Part shown: positions 16,087-25,608 of the stretch, in pieces
How positions within the stretch are numbered: position 1 is the first letter of the stretch
How the letters are laid out: each line of letters begins with the position of its first letter
Assembly (NCBI GenBank): GCA_905479745.1
Contig: CAJQNO010000068.1
Location: 1-35,638 of the forward strand
Reading direction: 5' to 3'
DNA length: 35,638 nt
Origin: an uncultured Flavobacteriaceae bacterium
GTDB lineage: Bacteria; Bacteroidota; Bacteroidia; Flavobacteriales; Flavobacteriaceae
Notes under the pieces: generated by a model
What the model was told of the DNA's origin: nothing
Database searches by the model: none
Seen by the model: the letters and a program-made list of their open reading frames with translations, nothing else
Made by a program: the position numbers and the translations under genes

Positions 16087-17343
16087 TCACATTCCTGTTC
16101 GGATGGCCTCTACAGGGTCCAGTCGCGAGGCTGAAATGGCAGGGAGAATACCTGATATGAGCCCGATGGCTGCCGAAATTGCTGTCCCAATGAACATATT
16201 CCAGGGCGAAAGTACAAACTGGAAATCTCCGCTAAACGACGAAGCAATGAGAGATCCAAAGAAAACAAGAACCAGGCCTATCAATCCACCAATTACTGCA
16301 AGGATAATTGCTTCAAACAAAAACTGAAGTAAAATGAAACGATTCTTTGCCCCCATGGACTTTTGAATTCCTATGATGTTGGTACGTTCCTTCACACTAA
16401 CAAACATGATATTGGCAATACCAAATCCTCCCACCAATAGCGAAAAGCCACTTATCACCAGACCGATAATATTCATCTGGCCTGTGATATTGTCGATAAA
16501 ATCGGCAAAGCCCTGTAATTGGTTCACGAAAAATGTGTCGATCTCGTCCGGTTTTAAACCACGATGTACACGCATTTTCTGTTTTAACATGGCTATGAAT
16601 TCGGCATTATCAACGCCTTGATCGGGTTTTATCACTATAAATGGAAACAAATTCTTGTTGCTGTCTCCGTAGATCCTTCTAATCACATTTACGGGCAAGA
16701 AAACCGAGGTATCCTTAGATCCGCCAAACAGCCCGGAACCTTCTTTCTTTAGCACCCCAATTACGGTAAATTTCCTGCCATAAAGACGGATCTTCTTTCC
16801 TATTGCCGCTTCCCCGGATCCAAATAAGGTCTGCGCGATCTCGTCTCCCAAAACGATCACATGGCTTCCACTATTGGATTCGGATTCGTTGTAAAACCTA
16901 CCATTGGCGATTTGTAGGGATTCGATCTCGTAATACTCATCGGTAACAGCACCAATTTCTACATTGCTAACAGAGTTGTCTTCGTATTTTATGGTTTCTG
17001 AAGGAACATTGAGAGTGTAGGACGCCGCCATTACATCCGGAACGCTTCTTTTTACAAACTGGTATTCTTCGTAAGTAACATCCGGGAACTGTTCCCACTT
17101 CCAGCGCGGGACTTCTGTAGGACCGAAAGAAAATCTTCCCAGGAAGATCGTGCTGTTATCCAGCGAACTGATACTCCCTTCTATCTCCTTTTTAAGTGAA
17201 TCCACCGCGGCCAGGACGGCAATGATGGAAAATATCCCGATGGTAACCCCAACCAAAGATAGAAAAGTTCGCAACTTATTGTTTTTAAGAGCGTTAATAG
17301 CGAAATTAAAACTTTCCTTGATTATCCGAAGGTAAATAAGCAT
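16087..17343 (-). CDS. MacB/FtsX-type ABC transporter permease
   Basis: A 418-residue inner-membrane permease of the type VII ABC (mechanotransmission) class. It has a first membrane helix near 31-50 (FLSLVGVTIGIFSIIAVLAAV) and a large periplasmic MacB_PCD domain (about 51-280). Three more helices lie in the FtsX domain (about 288-410), ending DPVEAIRTGM. These proteins drive lipoprotein release, peptide or drug export rather than membrane transport proper. No ATPase subunit lies next to it, so it must pair with one encoded elsewhere. It is divergent from purH, with a weak -7 box TATCTTTA at 17373-17380. Confidence 0.9.
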   Translation of the reverse strand: MLIYLRIIKESFNFAINALKNNKLRTFLSLVGVTIGIFSIIAVLAAVDSLKKEIEGSISSLDNSTIFLGRFSFGPTEVPRWKWEQFPDVTYEEYQFVKRSVPDVMAASYTLNVPSETIKYEDNSVSNVEIGAVTDEYYEIESLQIANGRFYNESESNSGSHVIVLGDEIAQTLFGSGEAAIGKKIRLYGRKFTVIGVLKKEGSGLFGGSKDTSVFLPVNVIRRIYGDSNKNLFPFIVIKPDQGVDNAEFIAMLKQKMRVHRGLKPDEIDTFFVNQLQGFADFIDNITGQMNIIGLVISGFSLLVGGFGIANIMFVSVKERTNIIGIQKSMGAKNRFILLQFLFEAIILAVIGGLIGLVLVFFGSLIASSFSGDFQFVLSPWNMFIGTAISAAIGLISGILPAISASRLDPVEAIRTGM

Positions 17344-17426
17344 GCAGTACTTTTAAGTGGGATTTTTCAGAATAAAGATATGACGTTTTCGATTAATTTA
17401 TGTTACAAATTCTCTGTCTATTTATG

Positions 17427-17434
17427 TATTTTTG
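17427..17434 (+). promoter_or_regulatory. Putative -7 box for purH
   Basis: TATTTTTG is an exact TAnnTTTG match, 42 bases before the purH ATG. The -33 region has only TGTTAC. Confidence 0.4.
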
Positions 17435-17476
17435 CGCGTATCTGCTAATTCAGGTTCCAATTAATAAAATAATCTC

Positions 17477-19009
17477 ATGCATAATTCTAAAAAGATCAAA
17501 TCGGCACTCATTTCAGTATTCCATAAAGACGGCCTGGGGCCAATTGTAAAAAAGCTGGATGCCTTGGGTGTACAGATCTATTCAACAGGAGGAACCCAGA
17601 AGTTTATAAATGATCTTGGAGTTGAAGTGATTCCGGTGGAAGAAATTACCGACTATCCTTCCATACTAGGTGGAAGAGTAAAGACCCTTCATCCTAAAGT
17701 ATTTGGAGGTATCTTAAACCGGCAGGACAACGAAAGTGATGTTGCCGAAATGGAACAATACGAGATCCCCCAGCTTGACCTGGTGATCGTGGATCTTTAT
17801 CCATTTGAAAAAACAGTTGCATCCGGGGCTGCCGAGCAGGATATTATAGAAAAGATCGATATTGGCGGTATCTCCCTTATACGAGCAGCAGCCAAGAATT
17901 TTAAAGATACGCTTTGTGTTTCTTCCATGGAAGACTACGATGACCTACTTGAACTACTCAACCAAGGAAACGGGGAAACCAGTTTTGAAGATCGCAGGAA
18001 ATTTGCTGCCAGATCCTTCAATATCTCATCGCATTACGATACAGCGATCTTCAATTATTTTAACAGCGACCATTCGATCGCATCGCTTAAGATAAGCGAG
18101 ATGAAGGGGAAGGTATTGCGTTACGGTGAAAATCCGCATCAGAAAGGGTATTTCTTTGGAGACTTCGATGCGATGTTCGATAAGTTGCACGGGAAAGAAC
18201 TTAGTTATAACAATCTACTGGACGTTGATGCTGCGGTGAATTTAATGTCTGAATTTGAAGGCGAAGCCCCTACATTTGCCATCCTGAAACACAACAACGC
18301 TTGTGGGATCGCACAGCGGGATACAGTTCGGCAAGCCTATGTGGATGCCCTGGCGGGTGATCCTGTGTCGGCTTTCGGAGGGATCCTGATCTCCAATACA
18401 GAGATCGATGAGGCAACGGCAAATGAGATCCATACCCTGTTTTGTGAAGTGGTTATCGCACCGTCATATTCCGAAGAAGCCCTTGAGATCCTGAAAGGAA
18501 AGAAGAACCGGATCATACTTGTTCAAAAAGCAGCAAAATTGCCCGAAACCATTACTCGCACCTGCCTTAACGGTGCTTTAGTTCAGGACAGGGACCATAT
18601 AACAGACAGTGCCGAAAATTTATCACACGCCACCAACAATAAACCTACCGATAGTGAGTTAGAAGATTTGTTGTTCGCCTCCAAGATCTGCAAACATACC
18701 AAGTCTAACACCATCGTTCTGGCCAAAGGAAAACAATTGTGCGCAAGTGGAACGGGGCAAACCTCAAGGGTGGATGCATTGCGACAGGCCATCGAAAAAG
18801 CTAAGTCATTCAATTTCGATCTCAATGGTGCCGTAATGGCCAGTGACGCTTTCTTTCCTTTTCCCGATTGCGTGGAGATAGCGAACAAAGCAGGGATCAC
18901 TTCGGTTATTCAGCCTGGAGGCTCAATAAAAGACCAGTTGAGCATAGATTATTGCAACGAAAATAAGATGGCAATGGTATTTACCGGAACGCGCCATTTT
19001 AAGCATTAA
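17477..19009 (+). CDS. purH: Bifunctional AICAR transformylase / IMP cyclohydrolase
   Basis: Catalyses the last two steps of de novo purine synthesis: formyl transfer to AICAR, then ring closure to IMP. The 510 residues comprise an N-terminal MGS-like cyclohydrolase domain (about 1-145, with STGGT at 36-40 and GGRVKTLHPKVFGG at 65-78) and the C-terminal transformylase domain. The latter contains RYGENPHQ at 215-222 and the catalytic Lys271-His272 in LKHNNACG. Length is normal. It stands alone among purine genes, followed 67 bp later by mreB. Confidence 0.97.
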   Translation: MHNSKKIKSALISVFHKDGLGPIVKKLDALGVQIYSTGGTQKFINDLGVEVIPVEEITDYPSILGGRVKTLHPKVFGGILNRQDNESDVAEMEQYEIPQLDLVIVDLYPFEKTVASGAAEQDIIEKIDIGGISLIRAAAKNFKDTLCVSSMEDYDDLLELLNQGNGETSFEDRRKFAARSFNISSHYDTAIFNYFNSDHSIASLKISEMKGKVLRYGENPHQKGYFFGDFDAMFDKLHGKELSYNNLLDVDAAVNLMSEFEGEAPTFAILKHNNACGIAQRDTVRQAYVDALAGDPVSAFGGILISNTEIDEATANEIHTLFCEVVIAPSYSEEALEILKGKKNRIILVQKAAKLPETITRTCLNGALVQDRDHITDSAENLSHATNNKPTDSELEDLLFASKICKHTKSNTIVLAKGKQLCASGTGQTSRVDALRQAIEKAKSFNFDLNGAVMASDAFFPFPDCVEIANKAGITSVIQPGGSIKDQLSIDYCNENKMAMVFTGTRHFKH

Positions 19010-19076
19010 AATTTGTTACATTTGTGAAGGATAAAAGCCGCTAACACGTTTAACTTCAATACCGCCAACAAAACAT

Positions 19077-20105
19077 ATGGGATTTTTTGATTTCCTGACC
19101 GAAGAAATAGCAATCGACCTGGGTACTGCCAATACATTAATTATTCATAATGATAAGGTAGTTGTCGATGCTCCTTCTATTGTTGCACGCGATCGAACCA
19201 CCGGGAAGATCATTGCTGTGGGACGAGAGGCAAATATGATGCAGGGAAAAACCCATGAGAACATTAAGACTATCCGTCCACTTAAAGACGGAGTGATAGC
19301 AGATTTCGATGCCAGCGAGAAGATGATCAGTATGTTCATTAAGGATATTCCCGCCTTAAAGAAAAAATGGATCACTCCCTCCCTACGGATGGTTATATGT
19401 ATCCCTAGCGGTATTACTGAAGTTGAAATGCGAGCGGTTAAAGAAAGTGCCGAACGGGTAAATGGAAAAGAAGTATATCTTATTCACGAGCCCATGGCGG
19501 CGGCAATTGGTATTGGTGTTGACATCATGCAACCCAAGGGAAATATGGTGGTAGATATTGGAGGAGGAACAACCGAAATTGCGGTAATTGCCTTAGGTGG
19601 AATAGTGTGTGATAAATCTGTTAAGATCGCCGGTGACGTTTTCACAAACGATATCATCTATTATATGCGTACACAGCATAATTTATATGTAGGAGAGCGA
19701 ACCGCCGAAAAAATTAAGATACAAATAGGAGCGGCTACCGAAGACCTGGAGCTTCCTCCGGAAGACCTTGCCGTACAGGGAAGGGATCTGCTCACCGGAA
19801 AACCAAAGCAGGTACAAACTTCTTACAGGGAAATAGCAAAGGCATTGGATAAGTCTATTCTGCGAATAGAAGATGCTGTAATGGAAACCCTGTCTCAAAC
19901 TCCCCCGGAGTTGGCTGCAGACATCTATAATACCGGGATCTATCTAGCCGGTGGGGGTTCTATGCTGCGCGGACTGGACAAAAGACTTTCACAGAAAACA
20001 GATCTCCCGGTCTATATTGCCGAAGATCCGTTACGAGCCGTGGTTCGTGGTACAGGGATCTGTTTGAAAAACCTCAACAAATACAAGAGTGTGTTGATAA
20101 AATAG
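19077..20105 (+). CDS. mreB: Rod shape-determining protein MreB
   Basis: Bacterial actin that guides side-wall peptidoglycan synthesis from the inner face of the membrane. The 342 residues include an amphipathic start (MGFFDFLTEEIAIDL), the first phosphate loop DLGTANTLI at 14-22, and the second phosphate-binding motif VVDIGGGTTEIAVI. A LAGGGSMLRGLDKRL stretch lies near the end. It heads the elongation operon, with mreC 12 bp downstream. TACATTTG at 19017-19024 is an exact -7 match 53 bases upstream and may be its own promoter. Confidence 0.97.
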   Translation: MGFFDFLTEEIAIDLGTANTLIIHNDKVVVDAPSIVARDRTTGKIIAVGREANMMQGKTHENIKTIRPLKDGVIADFDASEKMISMFIKDIPALKKKWITPSLRMVICIPSGITEVEMRAVKESAERVNGKEVYLIHEPMAAAIGIGVDIMQPKGNMVVDIGGGTTEIAVIALGGIVCDKSVKIAGDVFTNDIIYYMRTQHNLYVGERTAEKIKIQIGAATEDLELPPEDLAVQGRDLLTGKPKQVQTSYREIAKALDKSILRIEDAVMETLSQTPPELAADIYNTGIYLAGGGSMLRGLDKRLSQKTDLPVYIAEDPLRAVVRGTGICLKNLNKYKSVLIK

Positions 20106-20117
20106 AAATAACAACAG

Positions 20118-20945
20118 ATGCAACAGATTATATTTTTCTTCATAAGGAATAAAAATTCCCTGTTGTTTTTACTTCTATTTACGATATCAGTTTTTCTCAC
20201 AATAAATTCGCATACGTTTCATAGTAACAAGGTGGCTACCTCGGCCAATTTCTTCAGTGGTGGGATCTATTCGGTGAAGCAGGACATCAAGGACTACTTC
20301 AACCTGAGAACACAGAATACAATACTTTCAGAAGAAAATAAAAGATTGAGAAGATTGCTCTCCAATATGCAAAACTCACAGTTATTGCAGCTACCGGATA
20401 GTAGTGATATTATCTGGAAGTATAATTATGTAGGAGCCCGGGTGGTAAATAACTCATATTCGAAATCCAAGAATCATTTAACTATAGATGCGGGAAGAAA
20501 TGATGGTATTGCCATCGATATGGGTGTGATCTCCTCTAAAGGCGTTGTGGGTATAGTGAATAGTATTTCGGCAAACTACGCAACAGTACAATCTGTGCTC
20601 AATACCAATAGCCAGATCAATGCGAAATTGAAAAATACAAACCACTTTGGCACCCTCGTATGGAGAACAGGAAGTCCGTTCGAGGCAACCTTGATCGACA
20701 TACCCAGGCAGGTTAAATTTAATGTGGGTGATACGATCGTTACCGACGGAAAGTCTACTATCTTTCCGGAAGGGATCCTTATAGGTTCCATAAAAGATTA
20801 CAAACTGGCGACAAATGAAGATTATTACGAATTGCAGATATTGTTGTTCAACGACATGACCAACCTTCGCCATGTATATGTAGTAGGCAATAAGGATGCC
20901 AGAGAAATCAAGGAACTGGAAAACGCGCTGGAGGATGCTCAATAA
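20118..20945 (+). CDS. mreC: Rod shape-determining protein MreC
   Basis: Bitopic scaffold that links cytosolic MreB to PBP2 in the periplasm. The 275 residues show one N-terminal membrane helix (about 12-30). A coiled coil follows (about 58-85, LSEENKRLRRLLSNM), then the beta-rich periplasmic domain with LTIDAGRNDGIAIDMGVIS and GDTIVTDGKSTIFPEGILIG. The C terminus is acidic (ELENALEDAQ). Its last 11 bases overlap the start of mreD. Confidence 0.95.
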   Translation: MQQIIFFFIRNKNSLLFLLLFTISVFLTINSHTFHSNKVATSANFFSGGIYSVKQDIKDYFNLRTQNTILSEENKRLRRLLSNMQNSQLLQLPDSSDIIWKYNYVGARVVNNSYSKSKNHLTIDAGRNDGIAIDMGVISSKGVVGIVNSISANYATVQSVLNTNSQINAKLKNTNHFGTLVWRTGSPFEATLIDIPRQVKFNVGDTIVTDGKSTIFPEGILIGSIKDYKLATNEDYYELQILLFNDMTNLRHVYVVGNKDAREIKELENALEDAQ

Positions 20946-21441
20946 CGAATACCTTGTAAATACCATACGTTTTATAGTGTTATTGCTGGTTCAGGTAATA
21001 CTGCTCAACAACATCAATTTGTTTGGATATATCAATCCCTATCTCTATATATTATTTATCATAGTATTTCCATTTACCGGCAACAAAAGCCTACTTATCT
21101 TTCTGGCCTTTCTCATGGGACTCATGGTCGACATCTTTGGTGATTCGGGCGGAGTTCATGCGGCTGCGTCTACCTTTATTGCTTATATCCGCCCCGCCTT
21201 CTTAAAGGTGTCTTTTGGAGTGAGCTATGAGTATAATATGGTGAAAATTAGCAAAGCAGCGATGGGAGAACGAATTACTTATATCGCGTTGATGGTTTTT
21301 ACCCACCATCTCTTACTTTTCTCCCTCGAAATTTTTAACTTTAGGCATATACTCTTAATACTAAAATCTACGTTATTCTCTGGGATATTCAGCGTTGTTT
21401 TAATCTTATGCGCTGTGTTGTTATTTAGCAGGAAGAATTGA
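20935..21441 (+). CDS. mreD: Rod shape-determining protein MreD
   Basis: Inner-membrane partner of MreC with about five or six membrane segments in 168 residues. I start it at the ATG at 20935 (MLNNEYLVNTIRFIVLL), which overlaps mreC by 11 bases. A longer frame from 20896 would add 13 charged residues that do not fit a membrane N terminus. Family-like features are INLFGYINPYLYILFI and the Asp/Gly-rich loop MVDIFGDSGGVHAAAS. The stop overlaps the next ATG (TGATG), a sign of coupled translation. Confidence 0.92.
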   Translation: MLNNEYLVNTIRFIVLLLVQVILLNNINLFGYINPYLYILFIIVFPFTGNKSLLIFLAFLMGLMVDIFGDSGGVHAAASTFIAYIRPAFLKVSFGVSYEYNMVKISKAAMGERITYIALMVFTHHLLLFSLEIFNFRHILLILKSTLFSGIFSVVLILCAVLLFSRKN

Positions 21442-23309
21442 TGAGAAAACTACTTTTACTTGTATTGGTAATGATCACCGGCGTGGTGTTTGCCGGCAGG
21501 CTATTTTATTTACAGGTTTACGATACTTCCTTTCAGAAGCTTTCTGAAAATAATGCTATTAAGATCATCTACGATTATCCCCAAAGAGGTTATATCTTCG
21601 ACAGGAACGGTAAATTACTTGTAAGTAACCAACCCTCTTACGATGTGATGGTTATACCCAGGGATCTTCAGCCATTTGATACGCTCGAATTTTGCGGCCT
21701 TCTGAAAATGACCAAGGAAGACCTCGTAAAAAGCCTTGAGAAGGCCAGAGCTTATTCTCCCCGCCTCCCTTCGCCCGTAATTCCGCAGCTAACAAAAGCC
21801 GAATATGCGTACCTCTCTGAGAAAATGCACAAATACAAAGGGTTTTATATACAGAAACGATCGCTGCGCGACTACCAGATAGACCATTCGGCTAACGTGC
21901 TGGGATATATCGCCGAGGCCGATAATAAGATCATAAAGGAGAACCCCTACTACCAGATGGGAGACCTGTTAGGGAAGCAAGGAGTGGAAATGCAGTACGA
22001 GGAAATCCTCCGGGGTGTGAAAGGAGTAAAATATATTCAGAAAGACCGGTTCAACCGGGAAATTGGACCCTATAAGGACGGTGCATTCGACACCATCCCT
22101 GAACGTGGAAAAGACATTACCCTTACCATAGATGGGGCTCTTCAGGAATATGGAGAAAGGCTCATGGTGAACAAACGCGGAGGTATTGTAGCTCTCGAAC
22201 CGGCCACAGGTGAGATTCTCGCACTGGTTGCTGCCCCTAATTACGATCCTGCCTTACTGGTTGGAAGGGAACGATCTAAGAATTTCACTAAACTATGGTA
22301 CGATACCATTTCAAAACCGCTATTCGACAGGGTATTGCAGGGAGAATATCCACCCGGATCACCTTTTAAAGCGTTAACGGCGCTTATCGGACTTCAGGAA
22401 GGGGTGATCGATACCGAGGAAACTGTGTATTGCAATGGTGGATATCGCTATGGAAGAGGCAGAATACTAGGTTGTCATGCGCATAGAAGTCCGCTAGCCA
22501 TGCAGGCAGGTATTGCAAATTCCTGTAATGCTTATTTCTGTACTGTTTACAGACGTACGATAGAAAAATATCCTACCCCTCAACAAGGAATCGATACCTG
22601 GAGAGATCATTTGTTAAGCTTTGGTTTAGGAGATTATATGGGATACGACCTTCCTAGTGGCAGGCCTGGAAAGATCCCAAGTTCGAGGACCTATAATGCC
22701 ATTTACCAATATCCCACGTACAAATGGTATGCTCCGGCAACTATCTCTAATGCCATAGGACAGGGAGAAGTGCTACTTACTCCAATGCAGATGGTAAATT
22801 TCACAGCTGCCATTGCGAACCGGGGTTGGTACTATAAGCCGCATATTATTAAAAACATTAGCGGTGTAGATACCATACCATCCGCCTACACAGAAAAGCA
22901 CATGACCACTATAGACAAGGAACATTTCGATCCGGTGATAGCCGGTCTTTTCGATGTGTACAACTACGGAACCGCATCTCACCTGAAAGTCCCTGGAATT
23001 GAGATTTGTGGCAAGACAGGAACCGCCGAAAATTATACTCGGGTAAATGGTGAGCGAATGCAATTAACAGATCATTCGGTATTTATCGCTTTTGCACCTA
23101 AAGATGATCCTAAGATCGCTATTGCGGTCTTTGTGGAGAATGGGTATTGGGGAAGTCGCTGGGCCGGACGAATTGCCAGTTTGATGATAGAAAAATACAT
23201 TAAAGGAGATATTAGCAGGAAGGATCTCGAATCCTTTATTCTCAATGGCAGCCTGGAAGAAGAATACGCAAAACCTTACAGCGGCGAACCCTTTAAAATA
23301 AATCAATAA
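21441..23309 (+). CDS. mrdA: Penicillin-binding protein 2 (transpeptidase)
   Basis: Elongation-specific class B transpeptidase that cross-links new side-wall peptidoglycan. The 622 residues have one N-terminal anchor (about 3-22), a pedestal domain (YPQRGYIFDRNGKLL) and an intact catalytic domain. The nucleophile lies in SPFK (Ser307, Lys310), the second motif is SCN (361-363), and KTGT follows in EICGKTGTAENY. ATG at 21441 overlaps the mreD stop and is preferred over a TTG one codon earlier. The stop overlaps the rodA ATG (TAATG). Confidence 0.96.
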   Translation: MRKLLLLVLVMITGVVFAGRLFYLQVYDTSFQKLSENNAIKIIYDYPQRGYIFDRNGKLLVSNQPSYDVMVIPRDLQPFDTLEFCGLLKMTKEDLVKSLEKARAYSPRLPSPVIPQLTKAEYAYLSEKMHKYKGFYIQKRSLRDYQIDHSANVLGYIAEADNKIIKENPYYQMGDLLGKQGVEMQYEEILRGVKGVKYIQKDRFNREIGPYKDGAFDTIPERGKDITLTIDGALQEYGERLMVNKRGGIVALEPATGEILALVAAPNYDPALLVGRERSKNFTKLWYDTISKPLFDRVLQGEYPPGSPFKALTALIGLQEGVIDTEETVYCNGGYRYGRGRILGCHAHRSPLAMQAGIANSCNAYFCTVYRRTIEKYPTPQQGIDTWRDHLLSFGLGDYMGYDLPSGRPGKIPSSRTYNAIYQYPTYKWYAPATISNAIGQGEVLLTPMQMVNFTAAIANRGWYYKPHIIKNISGVDTIPSAYTEKHMTTIDKEHFDPVIAGLFDVYNYGTASHLKVPGIEICGKTGTAENYTRVNGERMQLTDHSVFIAFAPKDDPKIAIAVFVENGYWGSRWAGRIASLMIEKYIKGDISRKDLESFILNGSLEEEYAKPYSGEPFKINQ

Positions 23310-24568
23310 TGGCAGCTGGCAGAGGATTTGTGAGATTCGATTGGGTAACGATCATATTGTATTTTGCGCTGGTTGGAATTGGATGGATCAATATTTATTC
23401 GGCCTCTCTGGACAATAGTGCAACAGCATTCTTCGATTTAAATCAGGTTTATTTTAAACAGCTAGTGTGGATCTGCCTGAGTATTGTACTTATCATTTTC
23501 ATACTTGCCATCGAAGCCAAATTCTACGAACGATTTTCCAGTATCATCTATATAATTTCACTGGCCTCTTTACTTGGCTTATTTATCTTCGGAAAGAACA
23601 TTAACGGAGCGACTTCGTGGTATGCCTTAGGAAGTTTCAGCATTCAGCCTAGTGAATTTGCAAAAGCTGCTACTGCCCTGGCATTAGGCAAGTATATTGG
23701 GGATATGCAAACCAACATCAAAGAGTTTAAGCATCAATTACGAGCCTTTATCATCATCGCTTTACCGGCTTTATTTATCATCCCCCAGCCCGATCCGGGA
23801 AGTGCGCTGGTATATGTGGCTTTCATCTTCCCAATGTATCGAGAAGGCCTGCATTTCGTCTACCTGCTACTTGGTTTCTTCCTGGGGGCTTTGTTCATCT
23901 CAACCCTGGCATTTGGTGTAGTATGGGTAAGTGTGGGTATATTGGTTATCACCGCTTTGATCTATTTCAGAAACAGAAAAAAAAGAAAGACGAAAGCATT
24001 CCAGTATATTTTCGTTGCGGCGTTGTGTATGGGTTTTGTGTTCTCGGTGAATTATATATTCAATAACGTTTTTGAACAACGACACCGGGACCGCTTTAAT
24101 ATCGTCCTGGGAAAAGAAAGCGATTCCAAGGGAATAGGATATAATACCAACCAAAGTGAAATTGCCATTGGAAGCGGCGGATGGACCGGCAAAGGCTGGA
24201 CCCAGGGTACTCAAACCAAGGGAAACTTTGTCCCAGAACAGCAAACCGATTATATATTTAGTACAGTGGGAGAGGAATGGGGATTTTTAGGTAGTATGGT
24301 GGTGGTGATCTTATTTGTTGCCCTTATCATTCGGGTACTTTACCTGGCCGAACGACAAAAGAGTCAGTTTAGCCGGGTTTACGGCTATAGTGTTGGGGCA
24401 ATATTATTTCTGCATTTCTTTGTCAATATAGGCATGGTAACCGGTTTGCTCCCTACAGTAGGTATTCCACTACCCTTCTTTAGTTACGGAGGTTCCGGAC
24501 TTTGGGGTTTTACGATACTGTTATTTATTCTAATCCGGCTGGATGCGTCAAATTCGCACTATGCGTAG
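23309..24568 (+). CDS. rodA: Peptidoglycan glycosyltransferase RodA
   Basis: SEDS-family polymerase that builds glycan strands from lipid II together with PBP2. The 419 residues contain about ten membrane helices. SEDS motifs include NGATSWYALGSFSIQPSEFAK, IPQPDPGSALVY, the loop QSEIAIGSGGWTGKGW, the motif FVPEQQTDYIFSTVGEEWGF and the terminal LPFFSYGGSG. The second-to-fourth blocks include the Asp needed for catalysis (in EQQTDYIF or PQPDPGS). It is the last gene of the mre operon and ends 6 bp from the convergent nuclease gene. I see no clear terminator between them. Confidence 0.96.
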   Translation: MAAGRGFVRFDWVTIILYFALVGIGWINIYSASLDNSATAFFDLNQVYFKQLVWICLSIVLIIFILAIEAKFYERFSSIIYIISLASLLGLFIFGKNINGATSWYALGSFSIQPSEFAKAATALALGKYIGDMQTNIKEFKHQLRAFIIIALPALFIIPQPDPGSALVYVAFIFPMYREGLHFVYLLLGFFLGALFISTLAFGVVWVSVGILVITALIYFRNRKKRKTKAFQYIFVAALCMGFVFSVNYIFNNVFEQRHRDRFNIVLGKESDSKGIGYNTNQSEIAIGSGGWTGKGWTQGTQTKGNFVPEQQTDYIFSTVGEEWGFLGSMVVVILFVALIIRVLYLAERQKSQFSRVYGYSVGAILFLHFFVNIGMVTGLLPTVGIPLPFFSYGGSGLWGFTILLFILIRLDASNSHYA

Positions 24569-24574
24569 GGATTA

Positions 24575-25378
24575 TCACCATCCACTTCTGTCTACTTTGC
24601 TTTCCAGTTTGTCTTCCAGCGCGTCCTCCAATCCCCGAAGGAAATCTAATCCTGTTTTTTTCTCTATGGAATCGATACTCACCGTGAAATCGTAAAAGGA
24701 ATCTGAGGTACCTTCGTTTGGGATCGAAAAGGCAATAGCTCTTAAAGAATCGCCATCTTTATCTATCACGATCTTGTAAAATTCTTCCGGTACCGATACC
24801 CCTTCGTCGCCTATGGTTTCGAGTCCGTTTTTTAGCACCCCGCCCGTAATGATAAAAAGTTCGTCTTTTCTCTCGGCCCAGTAACGAACTTTTTGTTCGA
24901 GACGGTTCCAGATCCCCGCGTTGAAATCATGATCCTGCGGACTGATATTACTGGTTAGGAATGTTTCGTGGTATGCATTGTAATTAAAGCGACGGTCTCC
25001 TGCCGGACATAAATGCCCGCGATCATAGCCGGAATTCTTATAGTTGCCCCAGTGAGCAGATTCGGTCTTTATCTTTCTGTCCTGCACGAAATAGGGCCGC
25101 TCGAATTCGGCCTTGGCAAGATGTTCCTTTTTAAGTTCGTAGGCAATCCACTCTGCCTGTTCGTGCTTTTCGGAATAAGACAGGCTGAAATACGAATGCC
25201 GCACCATTACCCCTGTGGTGGAACTGGGGAGAAATCGATCATCAAATGCATTCTCTACTTGTGGAAGTGAGTTGGTTATGGGATAGGCTTCATTTTGCCG
25301 ATCGATATACCTTTCGGCGAAATACAAGACAGTTACAACCAGTATAAGCAGAAATGGGTAAAGGTATTTTCGGTTCAT
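24575..25378 (-). CDS. DNA/RNA non-specific endonuclease (NUC1 family)
   Basis: Exported or membrane-anchored nuclease of 267 residues. One N-terminal hydrophobic helix (about 5-20) is followed by a beta-beta-alpha-metal nuclease domain. The signature DRGHLCPAGDRR holds catalytic His122. SNISPQDHDFNAGIWNRLE supplies the magnesium ligand Asn153 and Glu161, with the same 8-residue spacing as in the Serratia nuclease. No immunity gene is adjacent, and the nuclease is presumably kept harmless by export. It may serve nucleotide scavenging or DNA processing outside the cell. A -7 box TACTTTTG lies 22 bases upstream. The 3' end converges on rodA. Confidence 0.93.
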   Translation of the reverse strand: MNRKYLYPFLLILVVTVLYFAERYIDRQNEAYPITNSLPQVENAFDDRFLPSSTTGVMVRHSYFSLSYSEKHEQAEWIAYELKKEHLAKAEFERPYFVQDRKIKTESAHWGNYKNSGYDRGHLCPAGDRRFNYNAYHETFLTSNISPQDHDFNAGIWNRLEQKVRYWAERKDELFIITGGVLKNGLETIGDEGVSVPEEFYKIVIDKDGDSLRAIAFSIPNEGTSDSFYDFTVSIDSIEKKTGLDFLRGLEDALEDKLESKVDRSGW

Positions 25379-25399
25379 GGAATGCTTTCAGGTTACAGG

Positions 25400-25433
25400 C
25401 AAAAGTATTGTTTTTTGAGAGATTTTTATGCAA
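25400..25433 (-). promoter_or_regulatory. Putative promoter of the endonuclease gene
   Basis: On the minus strand TTG (25433-25431), a 23-base spacer and TACTTTTG (25407-25400) match the -33/-7 boxes; the spacer is somewhat long. The rest of the 25379-25608 gap shows no gene or convincing hairpin. Confidence 0.5.
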
Positions 25434-25608
25434 TACAGGGGCATCCTAAATTATTAAATAAATAGTACAGTGTTGCAATAAAAGTGGTGCAAAAAAGCGT
25501 ATGAAAAAGTACAATAAAATTCAAAATGCGTGGAGCTGCAGAGATTATCACCGAAGATCTCCGGCTATTTTAGCGATTCTTTTATCGATTAAGAGTTATG
25601 TTCGCTGG

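Noticed and set aside
25530..25608. Weak hairpins (GAGAT...ATCTC and around ATCGAT) after the OppC-type gene
   Set aside because: Stems are about 5 bp and no T run follows on the minus strand, so a terminator cannot be supported.
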